A DNA stretch of 64,000 nucleotides from Rhizobium sp. 16-449-1b. GTDB taxonomy: Bacteria > Pseudomonadota > Alphaproteobacteria > Rhizobiales > Rhizobiaceae. Below the pieces are notes generated by a model. That model searched no databases. It was not told the DNA's origin and was given only the letters and a program-made list of their open reading frames with translations. The first letter of the stretch is position 1. Each line of letters opens with the position of its first letter. The stretch is from NCBI RefSeq assembly GCF_017741935.1, contig NZ_JAGHMH010000002.1, positions 430,098-494,097 of the forward strand. Direction: 5' to 3'. The translations under genes were made by a program, and so were the position numbers. Positions 25,900 through 34,662 of the stretch are shown here, piece by piece.

Positions 25900-26832
25900 A
25901 TGCCGCCCCATCTCCAGACATCAGGCGATGCCATCGCCGACCGCCGTGCCGACTATGCCAGGATGCTGGACAAGGGCGGCGAGCCGGATGCTGCCGCCGA
26001 GCTGATGGAGCAGGCGCTGGAGCTGGTGCCGGATTGGGCGGTCGGCTGGTACTGGCTTGCCACCTACCGCGAAAAGTCAGGCAATGTCGCCGGCGCGATC
26101 GAGGCCTACCGGAAAACCCGCGAGCTCACCGAGGATGACATCTTCGGCGCCACGCTGAAGCTCGCTTTCCTGGGCGACATCGCCGTGCCCGATCAGCCAC
26201 CGAGCATCTATGTCGAGCGCCTGTTCGACGATTACGCCGCCCGCTTCGAGACCTCGCTGGTCGACAAGCTGGGCTACGACGTGCCGGCGAAGCTCGCCCG
26301 GATGATCGCCGCGACCGGCCGGCATTACGCGCTAGCCGCCGATCTCGGCTGCGGCACCGGGCTGATGGGGCCGGAAATCCGCGCCATGGCCGACCGGCTC
26401 GAAGGCTTCGATCTCTCGCAGAACATGCTGGCGAAGGCTGAGGAAAAGCAGGTTTACGACCATCTCGCCCAGGCGGACCTGTCGCTGCCAACAGACGAGT
26501 CCGGCCTGTTTGCGGATGGCGGTACACATCGCGCCGATCTCGTCACGGCCGCCGATGTCCTGATCTATCTCGGCAATCTCGAGATCGCCTTTGCGTCGGT
26601 CGCGGCGCTTTGTGTCGATGGCGCCGACTTTGGCTTTTCCGTCGAGGAAACCGAGGACGAGGAGGGCGTTCACCTCGCCCATTCCCTGCGCTATGCTCAC
26701 TCGGAAAGCTACATCCGCTCACTCTGCGCCCGCCATGGCTTCGAGGTGCTCGCGATGAGCCGAACCACCATTCGCAAAGATGGCGCCAACATCATTCCCG
26801 GCATTCTGTTCCTTGCACGCAAGACCGCCTGA
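25900..26832 (+). CDS. TPR-containing SAM-dependent methyltransferase
   Basis: 310 residues. Residues about 8-90 form two or three TPR helices (YARMLDKGGEPDAAAELMEQAL; GWYWLATYREKSGNVAGAIEAY). A class I methyltransferase domain follows, with motif I ALAADLGCGTGLMGPEI near residues 147-163 and an acidic strand end (LEGFDLSQNML). The pattern matches bacterial proteins annotated as TPR/methyltransferases; the substrate is unknown. The start at 25900 was picked because family similarity begins there. An ATG nine codons upstream (25873) is also possible. Confidence 0.8.
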   Translation: MPPHLQTSGDAIADRRADYARMLDKGGEPDAAAELMEQALELVPDWAVGWYWLATYREKSGNVAGAIEAYRKTRELTEDDIFGATLKLAFLGDIAVPDQPPSIYVERLFDDYAARFETSLVDKLGYDVPAKLARMIAATGRHYALAADLGCGTGLMGPEIRAMADRLEGFDLSQNMLAKAEEKQVYDHLAQADLSLPTDESGLFADGGTHRADLVTAADVLIYLGNLEIAFASVAALCVDGADFGFSVEETEDEEGVHLAHSLRYAHSESYIRSLCARHGFEVLAMSRTTIRKDGANIIPGILFLARKTA

Positions 26833-26884
26833 CGGACCGATTCTTGCGAAGTTTGAATAGGTCAGCATTGCTTACGTATTTCGC

Positions 26885-26913
26885 TTGAAAACGTGGCGAA
26901 TGAACCGGATAAT
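26885..26913 (+). promoter_or_regulatory. Sigma-70-type promoter for the YitT gene
   Basis: TTGAAA (26885-26890), a 17-base spacer, then GATAAT (26908-26913), each with one mismatch to consensus. It lies about 115 bases upstream of the YitT start in a space with no other gene. Confidence 0.6.
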
Positions 26914-27028
26914 TCTGCTCAGAAGCCGAAGAGCGCGAATGCCGCCCGGCGACCAATCATTCACATCCCCTGCCGCCTGGGGCCTGCCCGGGCGTTCTTG
27001 AACTCGTCTGCCGTTGGAGATTAGCGAC

Positions 27029-27664
27029 ATGACTCAGCTCATCAATGCCCTTGGCTTCTGGAACACGAGCGCCACGCGCCACACGCCTGTCGAGGACGTA
27101 CAGGGCATCTTCTCCGGCAGCCTCGTCGCCGCCCTTGGCCTTTACGTGCTCGCAAGCGCCGGCCTGCTCACCGGCAGCACGGCGGGTATCGCCTTCCTCG
27201 TGCACTATGCGTTCGGGATCAATTTCGGTCTCGCCTTCTTCCTGCTCAACCTGCCGTTCTTCTATCTCTCGTGGAAGCGCCTCGGTGTGTCCTTCACCAT
27301 CAAGACCTTCATTGCCATCGGCCTGACCTCGCTGCTGACAAGCGTGCAGCCCAATGTCATGAGCATCGCGACGATCCATCCGGCCTGGGCAGCCCTTCTG
27401 GGCGGTCTTCTCCTCGGCTTCGGCCTCCTGGCGCTCTATCGCCACCGCGCCAGCCTCGGCGGCGTCGGCATTCTCGGCATCTACATGCAGGAGCGCTTCG
27501 GCATCCGCGCCGGCCTCGTGCAGATGGCCGTCGATCTCTGCGTGCTGGCCGCGGCCTTCTTCGTCACCACCCCGCCCGTCGTGTTCTATTCCGTGCTCGG
27601 CGCCGTGGTGCTCAATCTCTTCCTCACGATCAACCACCGCGCCGACCGCTACGTCGCGCTCTAA
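27029..27664 (+). CDS. YitT family membrane protein
   Basis: 211 residues, five or six hydrophobic spans (about 29-49, 53-76, 83-100, 112-132, 155-175, 178-195). The opening GIFSGSLVAALGLYVLASAGLLTGSTAGIA and later SLGGVGILGIYMQERFG match YitT/DUF161 proteins, whose substrate is unknown although a transport role is assumed. GGAG is 9 bases before the ATG chosen here; an ATG five codons upstream lacks this. It ends 3 bases from the convergent pdeM stop. Confidence 0.82.
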   Translation: MTQLINALGFWNTSATRHTPVEDVQGIFSGSLVAALGLYVLASAGLLTGSTAGIAFLVHYAFGINFGLAFFLLNLPFFYLSWKRLGVSFTIKTFIAIGLTSLLTSVQPNVMSIATIHPAWAALLGGLLLGFGLLALYRHRASLGGVGILGIYMQERFGIRAGLVQMAVDLCVLAAAFFVTTPPVVFYSVLGAVVLNLFLTINHRADRYVAL

Positions 27665-27667
27665 GCG

Positions 27668-28393
27668 CTAACCGAGCAGATTGCCGAACCGCACCGAATA
27701 GATCCGGTCGCGGCCGATGAGGTGCGCGATCAGCGACGGCTGATCGAACAGCCCCTTCATCGCCTTGTGGCGCAGGTCGAGCCCGCCGCTCATCACCCCG
27801 AAAGCCGGCATCAGCAGCCTTGCGCCATCGGTGGCAAAGCACGGCCGGCGGATGGATTTCTCGCGCCGGCGCACGGTGGCGGAAGGGTGCAGGTGCCCGG
27901 CGATCTCGCCACTCTGCAACCCGTTCTTCGGCTCATGCCGGAAGGTGAGGCCGCCATAGTGCAACTCGTCGGCGCAGGCACCGGGCAGATCGACGGTGCC
28001 ATCGGGATCGTGGTTGCCGTTGATCCAGATCCACTCGCGCCCTCGCGCCATATCCGAAATCAGCGTGCGGAATGTCTCCGGCATATGCGCCGAACCGATG
28101 CGGTCGTGAAAATTATCGCCGAGGGAGATCACCAGCTTCGGATCGTAGCGGGTGATGACGGCCGAGAGCACCGTCAACGTTGCCAGCGTGTCATAGGGCG
28201 GCAGCATCATGCCGCGCCGGGCAAAGGCGGCACCTTTTTCCAGATGCAGGTCGGAAACGACGAGCACGCCGGTGTCGGGCAGATAAAGCCCGCCCAGCGG
28301 ATCGCACACGGCAGCGATCCCATGCACCGACGTTTCCACGCCGGGCATCGCCGCAATCCCGTTCAATTCCCGCGCCAGCGCCAGCCGGTTCAT
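27668..28393 (-). CDS. pdeM: Ligase-associated DNA damage response endonuclease PdeM
   Basis: Metallophosphoesterase of 241 residues. The five metal motifs are visible: VVSDLHLEKG, LGDNFHDR, INGNHDPDG, the histidine before EPKNGLQSG and GHLHPSA. PdeM proteins are encoded beside the Lhr-type helicase and the DNA ligase/exonuclease set in many proteobacteria and are thought to act in DNA repair. Here the helicase gene is upstream on the same strand across an intergenic palindromic repeat. A GTG directly before the ATG is an alternative start. Confidence 0.88.
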   Translation of the reverse strand: MNRLALARELNGIAAMPGVETSVHGIAAVCDPLGGLYLPDTGVLVVSDLHLEKGAAFARRGMMLPPYDTLATLTVLSAVITRYDPKLVISLGDNFHDRIGSAHMPETFRTLISDMARGREWIWINGNHDPDGTVDLPGACADELHYGGLTFRHEPKNGLQSGEIAGHLHPSATVRRREKSIRRPCFATDGARLLMPAFGVMSGGLDLRHKAMKGLFDQPSLIAHLIGRDRIYSVRFGNLLG

Positions 28394-28435
28394 CACGCTT
28401 GTTTCTTTCTATCGTCTAGGCGGGGAGGACGGCCA

Positions 28436-28571
28436 AAAAGGCCCTCTCTGCCCTACCGGGCATCTCTCCCACAAGGGGAGAGAAAACTTGTGGCGCCGCT
28501 CTGCCATGACCGTGACCTCGGCGGTGCGACGGGTAAGTCTCTCCCCCTTGTGGGGAGGGGTTGGGGAGGGG
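28436..28571. repeat. RIME-like rhizobial intergenic mosaic repeat
   Basis: Two inverted copies of one motif flank a variable centre. The left copy (28464-28482) reads CTCTCCCACAAGGGGAGAG and the right copy (28538-28560) is CTCTCCCCCTTGTGGGGAG with flanks. Each copy is itself palindromic, and together they could form a long cruciform or RNA hairpin. The left side also has CCCTCTCTGCCCTACCGGGCAT. From memory this matches the RIME class of repeats found between rhizobial genes. It separates pdeM from the helicase gene. Confidence 0.75.
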
Positions 28572-28574
28572 ACT

Positions 28575-31061
28575 TTACTCCAACGCCTCGGCAATCAGAT
28601 CGTCCGCCGCCTCCGCCAGCAGAACATCCTGCGCCTCGCCATGCACATGCTCCTTGCCGATCTCCAGCATCACGGGCACGGCGAGCGGCGAGATGTGCTC
28701 CAGCGGGCGGTGGGTGATGTGCCCCTTGATTCGCTTCAGCATATCGCCAAGACGGCCGATGTCCAAAAGCCCGGTCGCCGCATCCTGTCGCGTCGCCTGC
28801 AGCAGGATGTGGTCTGGCTCGTGGGTCCTGAGCACGTCGTAGATCAGATCGGCGGACACCGTCACCTGCCGGCCGCTCTTTTCCTTGCCCGGGTGCCGGC
28901 GCTCGATCAAGCCTGCAATCACGGCGCAATTGCGGAAGGTACGCTTCAAAAGGAAGGATTCGTCGAGCCAGCTTTCGAGATCGTCGCCCAGCATGTCCTC
29001 GTCGAAGAGCTCGGAGAGGCTGAGCCGGCCGTTTGATATCATCCGCCCCATATCCTCCAGCCCCCAGATGCCGAGCGAATAATCGGTGGCGACGAAGCCG
29101 AGCGGCTTGGCGCCTGATCGTTCCAGCCGGCGGGTCAAAAGCATGCCGAGCGTTTGGTGCGCCAGCCGCCCCTCGAACGGATAGGCCACCATGTAGCAGC
29201 GGCTGCCGCGCGGGAAGGTCTCGATCAGAAGTTCATCGCGCTTGGGCAGGATCGATTTCTCTTTCTGGATCGCCAGCCAGTCGCGCACCTGGTCCGGCAG
29301 CCGGTGCCAGCGGTTGGGATCGTCGAGCATGGAGCGCACCTGATCGGCGAGATAGGTGGAGAGCGGAAACTTGCCGCCGGCATAGGATGGAATCTTCGGA
29401 TCGTTGGAATAGGCTTGGCTCGCCAGCGCCTCGTTCTCGCGGATGCCCTCGAAGCGCAGCACCTTGCCGGAGAAGATGAAGGTGTCGCCGGGCGAAAGCT
29501 GCTCGAAGAAATACTCCTCCATCTTGCCGAGCGTCGCCCCGCCGCGCCCGATGCGGCCGCCTTCGCCGCGCTTCACCATCTTCAGGTTCAGCATCGGGCT
29601 CTCCACGATCGTGCCGAGGTTCAGCCGGTATTGCTGCGCCACCTGCGGGTTGGAGACGCGCCAGCGCCCCTCCTTCGTCTTGCGGATGCGGGCATAGCGC
29701 TCATAGGTGCGCAGCGCATAGCCGCCGGTGGCGACGAAATCCACGATCCGCTCGAACGTCTCCCAGCTAAGGTCAGCATAAGGCGAGGCGCTGATGATCT
29801 CGTCGTAGAGCTCCAGCATGTCGAATGGCTCGGCACAGGCCATGCCGAGCACATGCTGGGCGAGCACGTCGAGCGCGCCGCGCCCGATAGGCGGCGTGTC
29901 CTGCGCACCGATGTAGTTGGCGTCGAGCGCTGCCTGGCACTCCATCACCTCGAAGCGGTTGGCGGGTACGAGGATTGCCTTGGAGGGCTCGTCCATCCGG
30001 TGGTTGGCGCGGCCGATGCGCTGCGCCAGCCGCGAGGCCCCCTTCGGCGCGCCGACATGGATGACGAGATCGACGTCGCCCCAGTCGATGCCGAGGTCGA
30101 GAGTCGAGGTGGCGACCACGGCGCGCAGCCGGTTCGCCGCCATCGCCGCCTCCACCTTGCGGCGTTGGCCGACATCGAGCGAGCCGTGATGCAGCGCGAT
30201 CGGCAGATTGTCGTCGTTGGCGGTCCAGAGCTCCTGAAACAGCATCTCCGCCTGGCTGCGGGTGTTGACGAAGAGCAGCGTCGTCTGGTGATCGAGCAAC
30301 TGCTTGTAGACATCGGGGATCGCGTATTTCGCCGAATGCCCGGACCAGGGAATGCGCTCCTCGGTCGACAGGATCGAGATATCGGGCTTGGCCCCGCCCT
30401 CCACCGTGACGATACCTGAATGCCGCTCGCCACCTTCCGGCTGCGCCACCAGCCACTTCTGCAGCTCCAGCGGCTCGGCAACGGTGGCCGAAAGGCCGAT
30501 CGTCTGCAGCTTCGGCGCAAGCCGCCGCAGCCGCGCCAGCCCCAGCGACAGCATATGCCCGCGCTTCGAGGTGACCAGCGAATGCAGCTCGTCGAAGATG
30601 ATGTATCTGAGATCCTTGAAGAAGCGCTCCGCCTCGCCATTGGCAAGCAAAAGCGCCACCTGCTCCGGCGTCGTCAAGAGGATGTCAGGCGGGCTGAGCT
30701 TCTGGCGTTGGCGCTTCGAAACGGGCGTATCACCGGTGCGGTTTTCGACGGTGACGGGCAACCCCATCTCCAGCACCGGCTTCATCAGATTGCGCTCGAT
30801 GTCGACCGCGAGCGCCTTCAGCGGCGAGACGTAGAGCGTGTGGATGCCTGTGAAGGCCGAGCCGGGCGGTATCTTGCCGCGGCGGGTGAGATCGGTGAGC
30901 GATGGCAGAAAGCCGGCGAGCGTCTTGCCGGCGCCTGTTGGCGCGATCAGGAGCGTGCTTTCGCCGGCCTCGGCGCGCGCCAGAAGCTCCAGCTGATGCC
31001 TGCGCGGCTGCCAGCCCTTCTCCGCGAACCAGCGGGTAAAGGGGGCAGGCAGGGATATCAT
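28575..31061 (-). CDS. Ligase-associated DEXH-box helicase (Lhr-like)
   Basis: Superfamily 2 DNA helicase of 828 residues from the ATG at 31061. Walker A APTGAGKT is at 40-47, motif Ia SPLKALAVD, DELH box at 157-160, motif III SATV, then the second RecA domain with STLDLGIDWGDVD and the QRIGRANHRMDEP motif VI. A winged-helix and Lhr-type C-terminal region follow (LLTRRLERSGAKPLGFVATDY). It belongs to the ligase-associated DNA damage response group found with PdeM. A TTG 14 codons earlier (31103) extends the frame and cannot be excluded. No ligase or exonuclease of this set lies in the window. Confidence 0.92.
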   Translation of the reverse strand: MISLPAPFTRWFAEKGWQPRRHQLELLARAEAGESTLLIAPTGAGKTLAGFLPSLTDLTRRGKIPPGSAFTGIHTLYVSPLKALAVDIERNLMKPVLEMGLPVTVENRTGDTPVSKRQRQKLSPPDILLTTPEQVALLLANGEAERFFKDLRYIIFDELHSLVTSKRGHMLSLGLARLRRLAPKLQTIGLSATVAEPLELQKWLVAQPEGGERHSGIVTVEGGAKPDISILSTEERIPWSGHSAKYAIPDVYKQLLDHQTTLLFVNTRSQAEMLFQELWTANDDNLPIALHHGSLDVGQRRKVEAAMAANRLRAVVATSTLDLGIDWGDVDLVIHVGAPKGASRLAQRIGRANHRMDEPSKAILVPANRFEVMECQAALDANYIGAQDTPPIGRGALDVLAQHVLGMACAEPFDMLELYDEIISASPYADLSWETFERIVDFVATGGYALRTYERYARIRKTKEGRWRVSNPQVAQQYRLNLGTIVESPMLNLKMVKRGEGGRIGRGGATLGKMEEYFFEQLSPGDTFIFSGKVLRFEGIRENEALASQAYSNDPKIPSYAGGKFPLSTYLADQVRSMLDDPNRWHRLPDQVRDWLAIQKEKSILPKRDELLIETFPRGSRCYMVAYPFEGRLAHQTLGMLLTRRLERSGAKPLGFVATDYSLGIWGLEDMGRMISNGRLSLSELFDEDMLGDDLESWLDESFLLKRTFRNCAVIAGLIERRHPGKEKSGRQVTVSADLIYDVLRTHEPDHILLQATRQDAATGLLDIGRLGDMLKRIKGHITHRPLEHISPLAVPVMLEIGKEHVHGEAQDVLLAEAADDLIAEALE

Positions 31062-31160
31062 GCGCTCGCTATCGATCTGGTCCACCGCCTGAATGTAGTT
31101 CAAACCGCGCCAGCGAAAAGTGCGAAGTCGATACTGCTCCGCACTTTAATCACAAAGCTA

Positions 31161-31916
31161 TCAATAGATGTCGAAGGGGAAATACCGCTTGGTGATCTTC
31201 TGGTAGGTGCCGTTGGCAACAAGCGCGTCGATCGCCTTGTTGAAGCGCTCCTTCAGTTCGGTCTCGCCCTTGCGGATGCCGATGCCGGCCTGTGTCTCGC
31301 TTCCCGGAATATCGCCGAGGAGCTTGCAGCAATCCTTGCCGGCCTTGTTCAGCCAGTCGACCGCCACGAACTTGTCCGAGACCACGGCGTCGGTGCGGCC
31401 ATTCTGCAGGTCGGCCACCGCTTCATCCTGCGTCGGGTATAGCTTCGCTTCGGCGCCGCCCTTGGCGTAGAAGTCGGTGGTATAGTTGGCCTGCGTCGTC
31501 GATGCCTGCGCGCCGACAACCTTGCCCTTCATGTCCTCGACGCTCACGCTCTTGATCGTGCTGTCCTTGGGCACAGCGACGGCAAGCGGTGTCGTGTAGT
31601 ATTTGTTGGTGAAGTCGATCTGCTGCTTGCGCTCCTCGGTAATGCTCATCGAGGCAATGATCGCGTCGTATTTCTTGGCGAGCAGACCGGGGATGATGCC
31701 GTCCCAATCCTGGGCGACGATCGTGCACTTGGCCTTCATTTCCTCGCAGAGCGCGTTGGCCATATCGACATCGAGCCCCTTCAGGCTGCCATCCGGTTCC
31801 ACGTAGTTGAAGGGAGGGTAGGCGCCCTCGGTGGCGATCCGGATGGTGTCTTCGGCGGAGGCAAGATGCGCCGTGGCGAGAAGTGCCGTGGCCGTCAGCA
31901 AGATCGTCTTTTTCAT
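31161..31916 (-). CDS. Amino-acid ABC transporter substrate-binding protein (orphan)
   Basis: 251-residue periplasmic binding protein of the family 3 class, resembling Lys/Arg/ornithine or octopine-type binders. Signal peptide MKKTILLTATALLATAHLASA, then IRIATEGAYPPFNYVEPDG, GLDVDMANALCEEM and IASMSITEERKQQIDFTNKYY, all classic motifs. A paired cysteine (DCCKLLGD near residue 200) is shared with the orphan at 18069-18944. A GGGAA ribosome site precedes the ATG. No permease or ATPase genes adjoin, so the transporter partner is elsewhere or absent. Confidence 0.9.
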   Translation of the reverse strand: MKKTILLTATALLATAHLASAEDTIRIATEGAYPPFNYVEPDGSLKGLDVDMANALCEEMKAKCTIVAQDWDGIIPGLLAKKYDAIIASMSITEERKQQIDFTNKYYTTPLAVAVPKDSTIKSVSVEDMKGKVVGAQASTTQANYTTDFYAKGGAEAKLYPTQDEAVADLQNGRTDAVVSDKFVAVDWLNKAGKDCCKLLGDIPGSETQAGIGIRKGETELKERFNKAIDALVANGTYQKITKRYFPFDIY

Positions 31917-32041
31917 TGATGTTCCCTTTTGGAGTGTTTTGACACTGCAACCTTAGCTGATCCCAATCGCTTCACAAGCCTTTGCTGAATAAGCCGAAAG
32001 TCTACCGCATCGGGCGCAATCGCGGTGCCTCGGAAAGAAGA

Positions 32042-32077
32042 TTGACAGCTGGCATAATCATGGATATATTTTATCCA
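32042..32077 (+). promoter_or_regulatory. Promoter with overlapping operator for the Rrf2-AhpD unit
   Basis: TTGACA (32042-32047), 17 bases, TATATT (32065-32070) is a near-ideal sigma-70 promoter. A perfect inverted repeat TGGATA-TATTT-TATCCA (32061-32077) covers the -10 and start site, where an Rrf2-type repressor would block transcription. Autoregulation is inferred from this placement. Confidence 0.78.
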
Positions 32078-32097
32078 CGAATTGAGGAGCTGGTCAC

Positions 32098-32598
32098 ATG
32101 AAACTCGGCGACGGTGTCGAACAGGCCATTCACAGCGTGGCGATGCTTTCGGGTCTTTCCGAGGGCGGCGTGCTGTCGGCGGCAGCACTCTCGGAGTTTC
32201 ACGGGGTGTCGACAAGCTATCTGCTGAAGCATCTGCAGGCACTCTCGGGCGCCGGCATCCTCCACACCGTGCCCGGCCCGAAAGGCGGCTACCGCCTCGC
32301 AAGGCCCGCGGAAAAGATCACGCTGCTCGACATCGTGCTGGCCGTCGAGGGACCTACGCCCGCCTTTCGCTGCAACGAGATCCGCCAGCGCGGGCCGAAC
32401 CCGGCGCCCGATCGTTTTTTCGCCAAGCCGTGCAACATCTCGGCGGCGATGCTGAAGGCCGAGCGCGTCTATCGCGCCGAGCTTGCCAAGACCACCATTG
32501 CCGATCTCGGCGCCGACCTGGCGGAGATCGACGACGGGACGATCGCAGCCAGAAGCTGCGCGTTCCTGGAGCTGCATGAACGTCGAACGGCTCGCTGA
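32098..32598 (+). CDS. Rrf2 family transcriptional regulator
   Basis: 166-residue winged-helix regulator. The N-terminal half has the Rrf2 signature (ALSEFHGVSTSYLLKHLQAL, PGPKGGYRLARPAEKITLLDIV). Cysteines at 92, 112 and 154 do not have IscR spacing, so iron-sulfur binding is uncertain, yet a thiol-based sensor remains possible. GAGGAG lies 8 bases before the ATG. A gene for an AhpD-like peroxidase follows after 21 bases, which suggests the regulator senses oxidative or electrophile stress and controls both genes. Confidence 0.9.
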   Translation: MKLGDGVEQAIHSVAMLSGLSEGGVLSAAALSEFHGVSTSYLLKHLQALSGAGILHTVPGPKGGYRLARPAEKITLLDIVLAVEGPTPAFRCNEIRQRGPNPAPDRFFAKPCNISAAMLKAERVYRAELAKTTIADLGADLAEIDDGTIAARSCAFLELHERRTAR

Positions 32599-32619
32599 GC
32601 CATCAAAGGAGAAAGTGCC

Positions 32620-33081
32620 ATGCAACCGCGTTTCAATTTCGCCAAGGCCGCACCCGATGCCTACAAGGCCGTGCTCGCGCTTGAGGATTACGTGCAGAAG
32701 TCCGGCCTCGAACGCCGCTTCATCCACCTGATCAAGCTGCGCGCATCGCAGATCAACGGCTGCGCGTATTGCGTCGACATGCACGTCAAGGAAGCCCGCC
32801 ATGACGGTCTGAGCGAGCAGTGGATCAACCTCATGTGCGTCTGGCATGAATCGCCTGTCTATGACGAACGCGAACGCGCGCTGCTCGGCTGGGTCGATGC
32901 CGTCACCAAGATCGCCCAGACGGGCGCGCCCGATGCCGATTATGAACCGCTCAAGGCCCATTTCAGCGAAGCCGAGATGATGAACATCACGGTCGCCATC
33001 GGCGCCATCAACGTCTGGAACCGCCTGGCCGTCGGCTTCCGCGCCCAGCACCCGATCGACAAGCCGGCCAAGGCCGCCTGA
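32620..33081 (+). CDS. AhpD-like carboxymuconolactone decarboxylase family protein
   Basis: 153 residues. The motif C48-A-Y-C51-x3-H55 (NGCAYCVDMH) is the thiol redox centre of AhpD-like alkylhydroperoxidases. RFIHLIKLRASQ before it and the later ALLGWVDAVTKIAQTGAP are characteristic. It probably reduces organic peroxides or related electrophiles; the true substrate is unknown. AAAGGAG precedes the ATG. It is second in a two-gene unit with an Rrf2 regulator. Confidence 0.9.
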   Translation: MQPRFNFAKAAPDAYKAVLALEDYVQKSGLERRFIHLIKLRASQINGCAYCVDMHVKEARHDGLSEQWINLMCVWHESPVYDERERALLGWVDAVTKIAQTGAPDADYEPLKAHFSEAEMMNITVAIGAINVWNRLAVGFRAQHPIDKPAKAA

Positions 33082-33101
33082 TCTCATCATGAATGTTAGA
33101 C

Positions 33102-33128
33102 CGGGCTGGCGGCGATACCGCCGGCCCG
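33102..33128. terminator. Stem-loop between convergent ahpD-like and transglycosylase genes
   Basis: CGGGCTGGCGG (33102-33112) pairs with CCGCCGGCCCG (33118-33128), 11 bp with one G-T pair, loop CGATA. It has no T-run, so terminator activity is inferred from position between two converging stops. Confidence 0.55.
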
Positions 33129-33140
33129 TCGTCGTTCAAG

Positions 33141-33725
33141 TCAGCTGCAGCCACCCTGCAGCTGCTGCTGATAGGTCGCAGCCATGCCCGCGAAACGCTG
33201 CGCCGTCTTCTGCAGCTGCGCATTCGAGCGCCAGTCGCCGCGCATATAGCCCTTCGGACCGGAATAATAGGCGAGGTAGAGGCTGTAGGCATCGTTGAGC
33301 TGGATGCCCGTCGTCTGGCTGTTCTGCCAGTGATACCAGCCGATGAAATCGATCGCGTCGGAAAAGTTGGTGCGCCGCGCGCTCCAGTTTCCGGTCGCCG
33401 ATTGGTAGTGATCCCAGGTGCCGTTGAGCGCCTGCGAATAGCCATAGGCCGTCGATTGCCGCTTCCAGGGGATGAAGCCGAACAGTTTGGTGCGGGGCGG
33501 CCGCGCATTCGGCTGGAAGCCGGATTCCGTGTACATCGTCGCCATCAGGATCGGCACCGGCACGCCGTATTTCTTCTCGGCCTTCTCCGCCGAGCGCTGC
33601 CAGCTGGTGAACATCCCGTCGCGCTGGTCGAACACCGCGCAGATGTTTCGGGTCTGTTTGGGAGCAGTCGCGCAGCCGGCAAGAACAGCCAGAACCACGA
33701 CGGCAAGGAGAGTACGGATACGCAT
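33141..33725 (-). CDS. Lytic transglycosylase-like (SLT fold) lipoprotein
   Basis: 194 residues. Lipoprotein signal with lipobox ending in C18 (VLAGC), so it is membrane-anchored. The catalytic glutamate of the SLT fold is E67 in ATMYTESGF, with later AYGYSQALNGTWDHYQ and AYYSGPKGYMRGDW segments typical of the fold. It likely cleaves peptidoglycan glycan strands. GAGAGG precedes the ATG at 33725; an earlier start six codons upstream would break the signal peptide. Confidence 0.87.
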   Translation of the reverse strand: MRIRTLLAVVVLAVLAGCATAPKQTRNICAVFDQRDGMFTSWQRSAEKAEKKYGVPVPILMATMYTESGFQPNARPPRTKLFGFIPWKRQSTAYGYSQALNGTWDHYQSATGNWSARRTNFSDAIDFIGWYHWQNSQTTGIQLNDAYSLYLAYYSGPKGYMRGDWRSNAQLQKTAQRFAGMAATYQQQLQGGCS

Positions 33726-33855
33726 GACTAAACCTCTCGACATCAGAGAGATTACTAACTGGTAAACGTTAATGGTCGGTTTTTAGACAATGACGATGCC
33801 GTGATCATCTCGTGGCGAGAGCGAGGCAGGCCCATCCAGCCGAGGCCGCGATCGA

Positions 33856-34662
33856 TCACTCCTTGCGGAACACCACGCTGGCGCCCCAGCCGGTCACGAC
33901 GGCCAGGAACACGGCAAACAGGCCGTAGATGATCGGCTGCTCGTGCGCGGCATCGGTAATCGTCTGCTCGATGCCGGTCTTGATCACCCGCAAGGGCGCG
34001 GATTTTTCGGTCACGAACTTGCCGCTCTTGAAGAGATAGGCGCGAACAGTATGCACGCCGTTCGGAATGTTGGCGGGCAGCCGCAGGCTGGCCTTGAAAA
34101 GGTTGGAGCTGACGAAACGCACGCCGCTCGGATCGCGGACATAAAGGCCGCTGCGCTCCTGCAGCCGGCGATAGGCGTCACGGAACTCGCCGACATTGCT
34201 GGCATTGCCGAGAAAGCCCATCGGCGTCAGCGGAATATGGTCGATGCCGATGCCGCGATCGGTGAGGTCGAGCGGCGTCGTCACATCGTCGAGCATGCGC
34301 GAGCTCGACATCGAATAGGAATGCGGCACAGTCTCGAAGGTCATCGAATGCGTGTTGACCCAGATCCCGAACACCCGCTCTTTCTTGCGCACGGTGGCAT
34401 TGTCGCGCGGGCCTTCCAGCACCACGACCACGTCATACTGACCGATCGCGAGTAGCAGGCTGTCGGTGTTGGTCACCGCGCCGAAGATCGTCAGATCCGC
34501 GCCGTGGAAGTCGGAGGTGATGGCGATCTCGCTGGTCGATGTGCCGATCTCCAGCCCCTCGGCAACCGGCTGCGGCGCCTGGCCGGGCAGCAGCGTCTGT
34601 GCGCCGGCCGCCGTCGGCAGCAGCATGAGGGAGACAAGCAGGGTCCTGAGCAGGTGACGCAT
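33856..34662 (-). CDS. TIGR02186 family membrane protein
   Basis: 268 residues with signal peptide (LLRTLLVSLMLLPTAAGAQ), a mainly beta extracytoplasmic domain and a C-terminal membrane anchor (PIIYGLFAVFLAVVTGWGASVVF). Patterns such as GADLTIFGAVTNTD, VVVVLEGPRDNATVRKKER and GIWVNTHSM fit the alphaproteobacterial TIGR02186 family, regularly encoded beside TauE/SafE-type exporters. Its start overlaps the TauE stop by one base, so coupling is near certain. It may be an accessory subunit of that exporter; this is inferred. Confidence 0.87.
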   Translation of the reverse strand: MRHLLRTLLVSLMLLPTAAGAQTLLPGQAPQPVAEGLEIGTSTSEIAITSDFHGADLTIFGAVTNTDSLLLAIGQYDVVVVLEGPRDNATVRKKERVFGIWVNTHSMTFETVPHSYSMSSSRMLDDVTTPLDLTDRGIGIDHIPLTPMGFLGNASNVGEFRDAYRRLQERSGLYVRDPSGVRFVSSNLFKASLRLPANIPNGVHTVRAYLFKSGKFVTEKSAPLRVIKTGIEQTITDAAHEQPIIYGLFAVFLAVVTGWGASVVFRKE

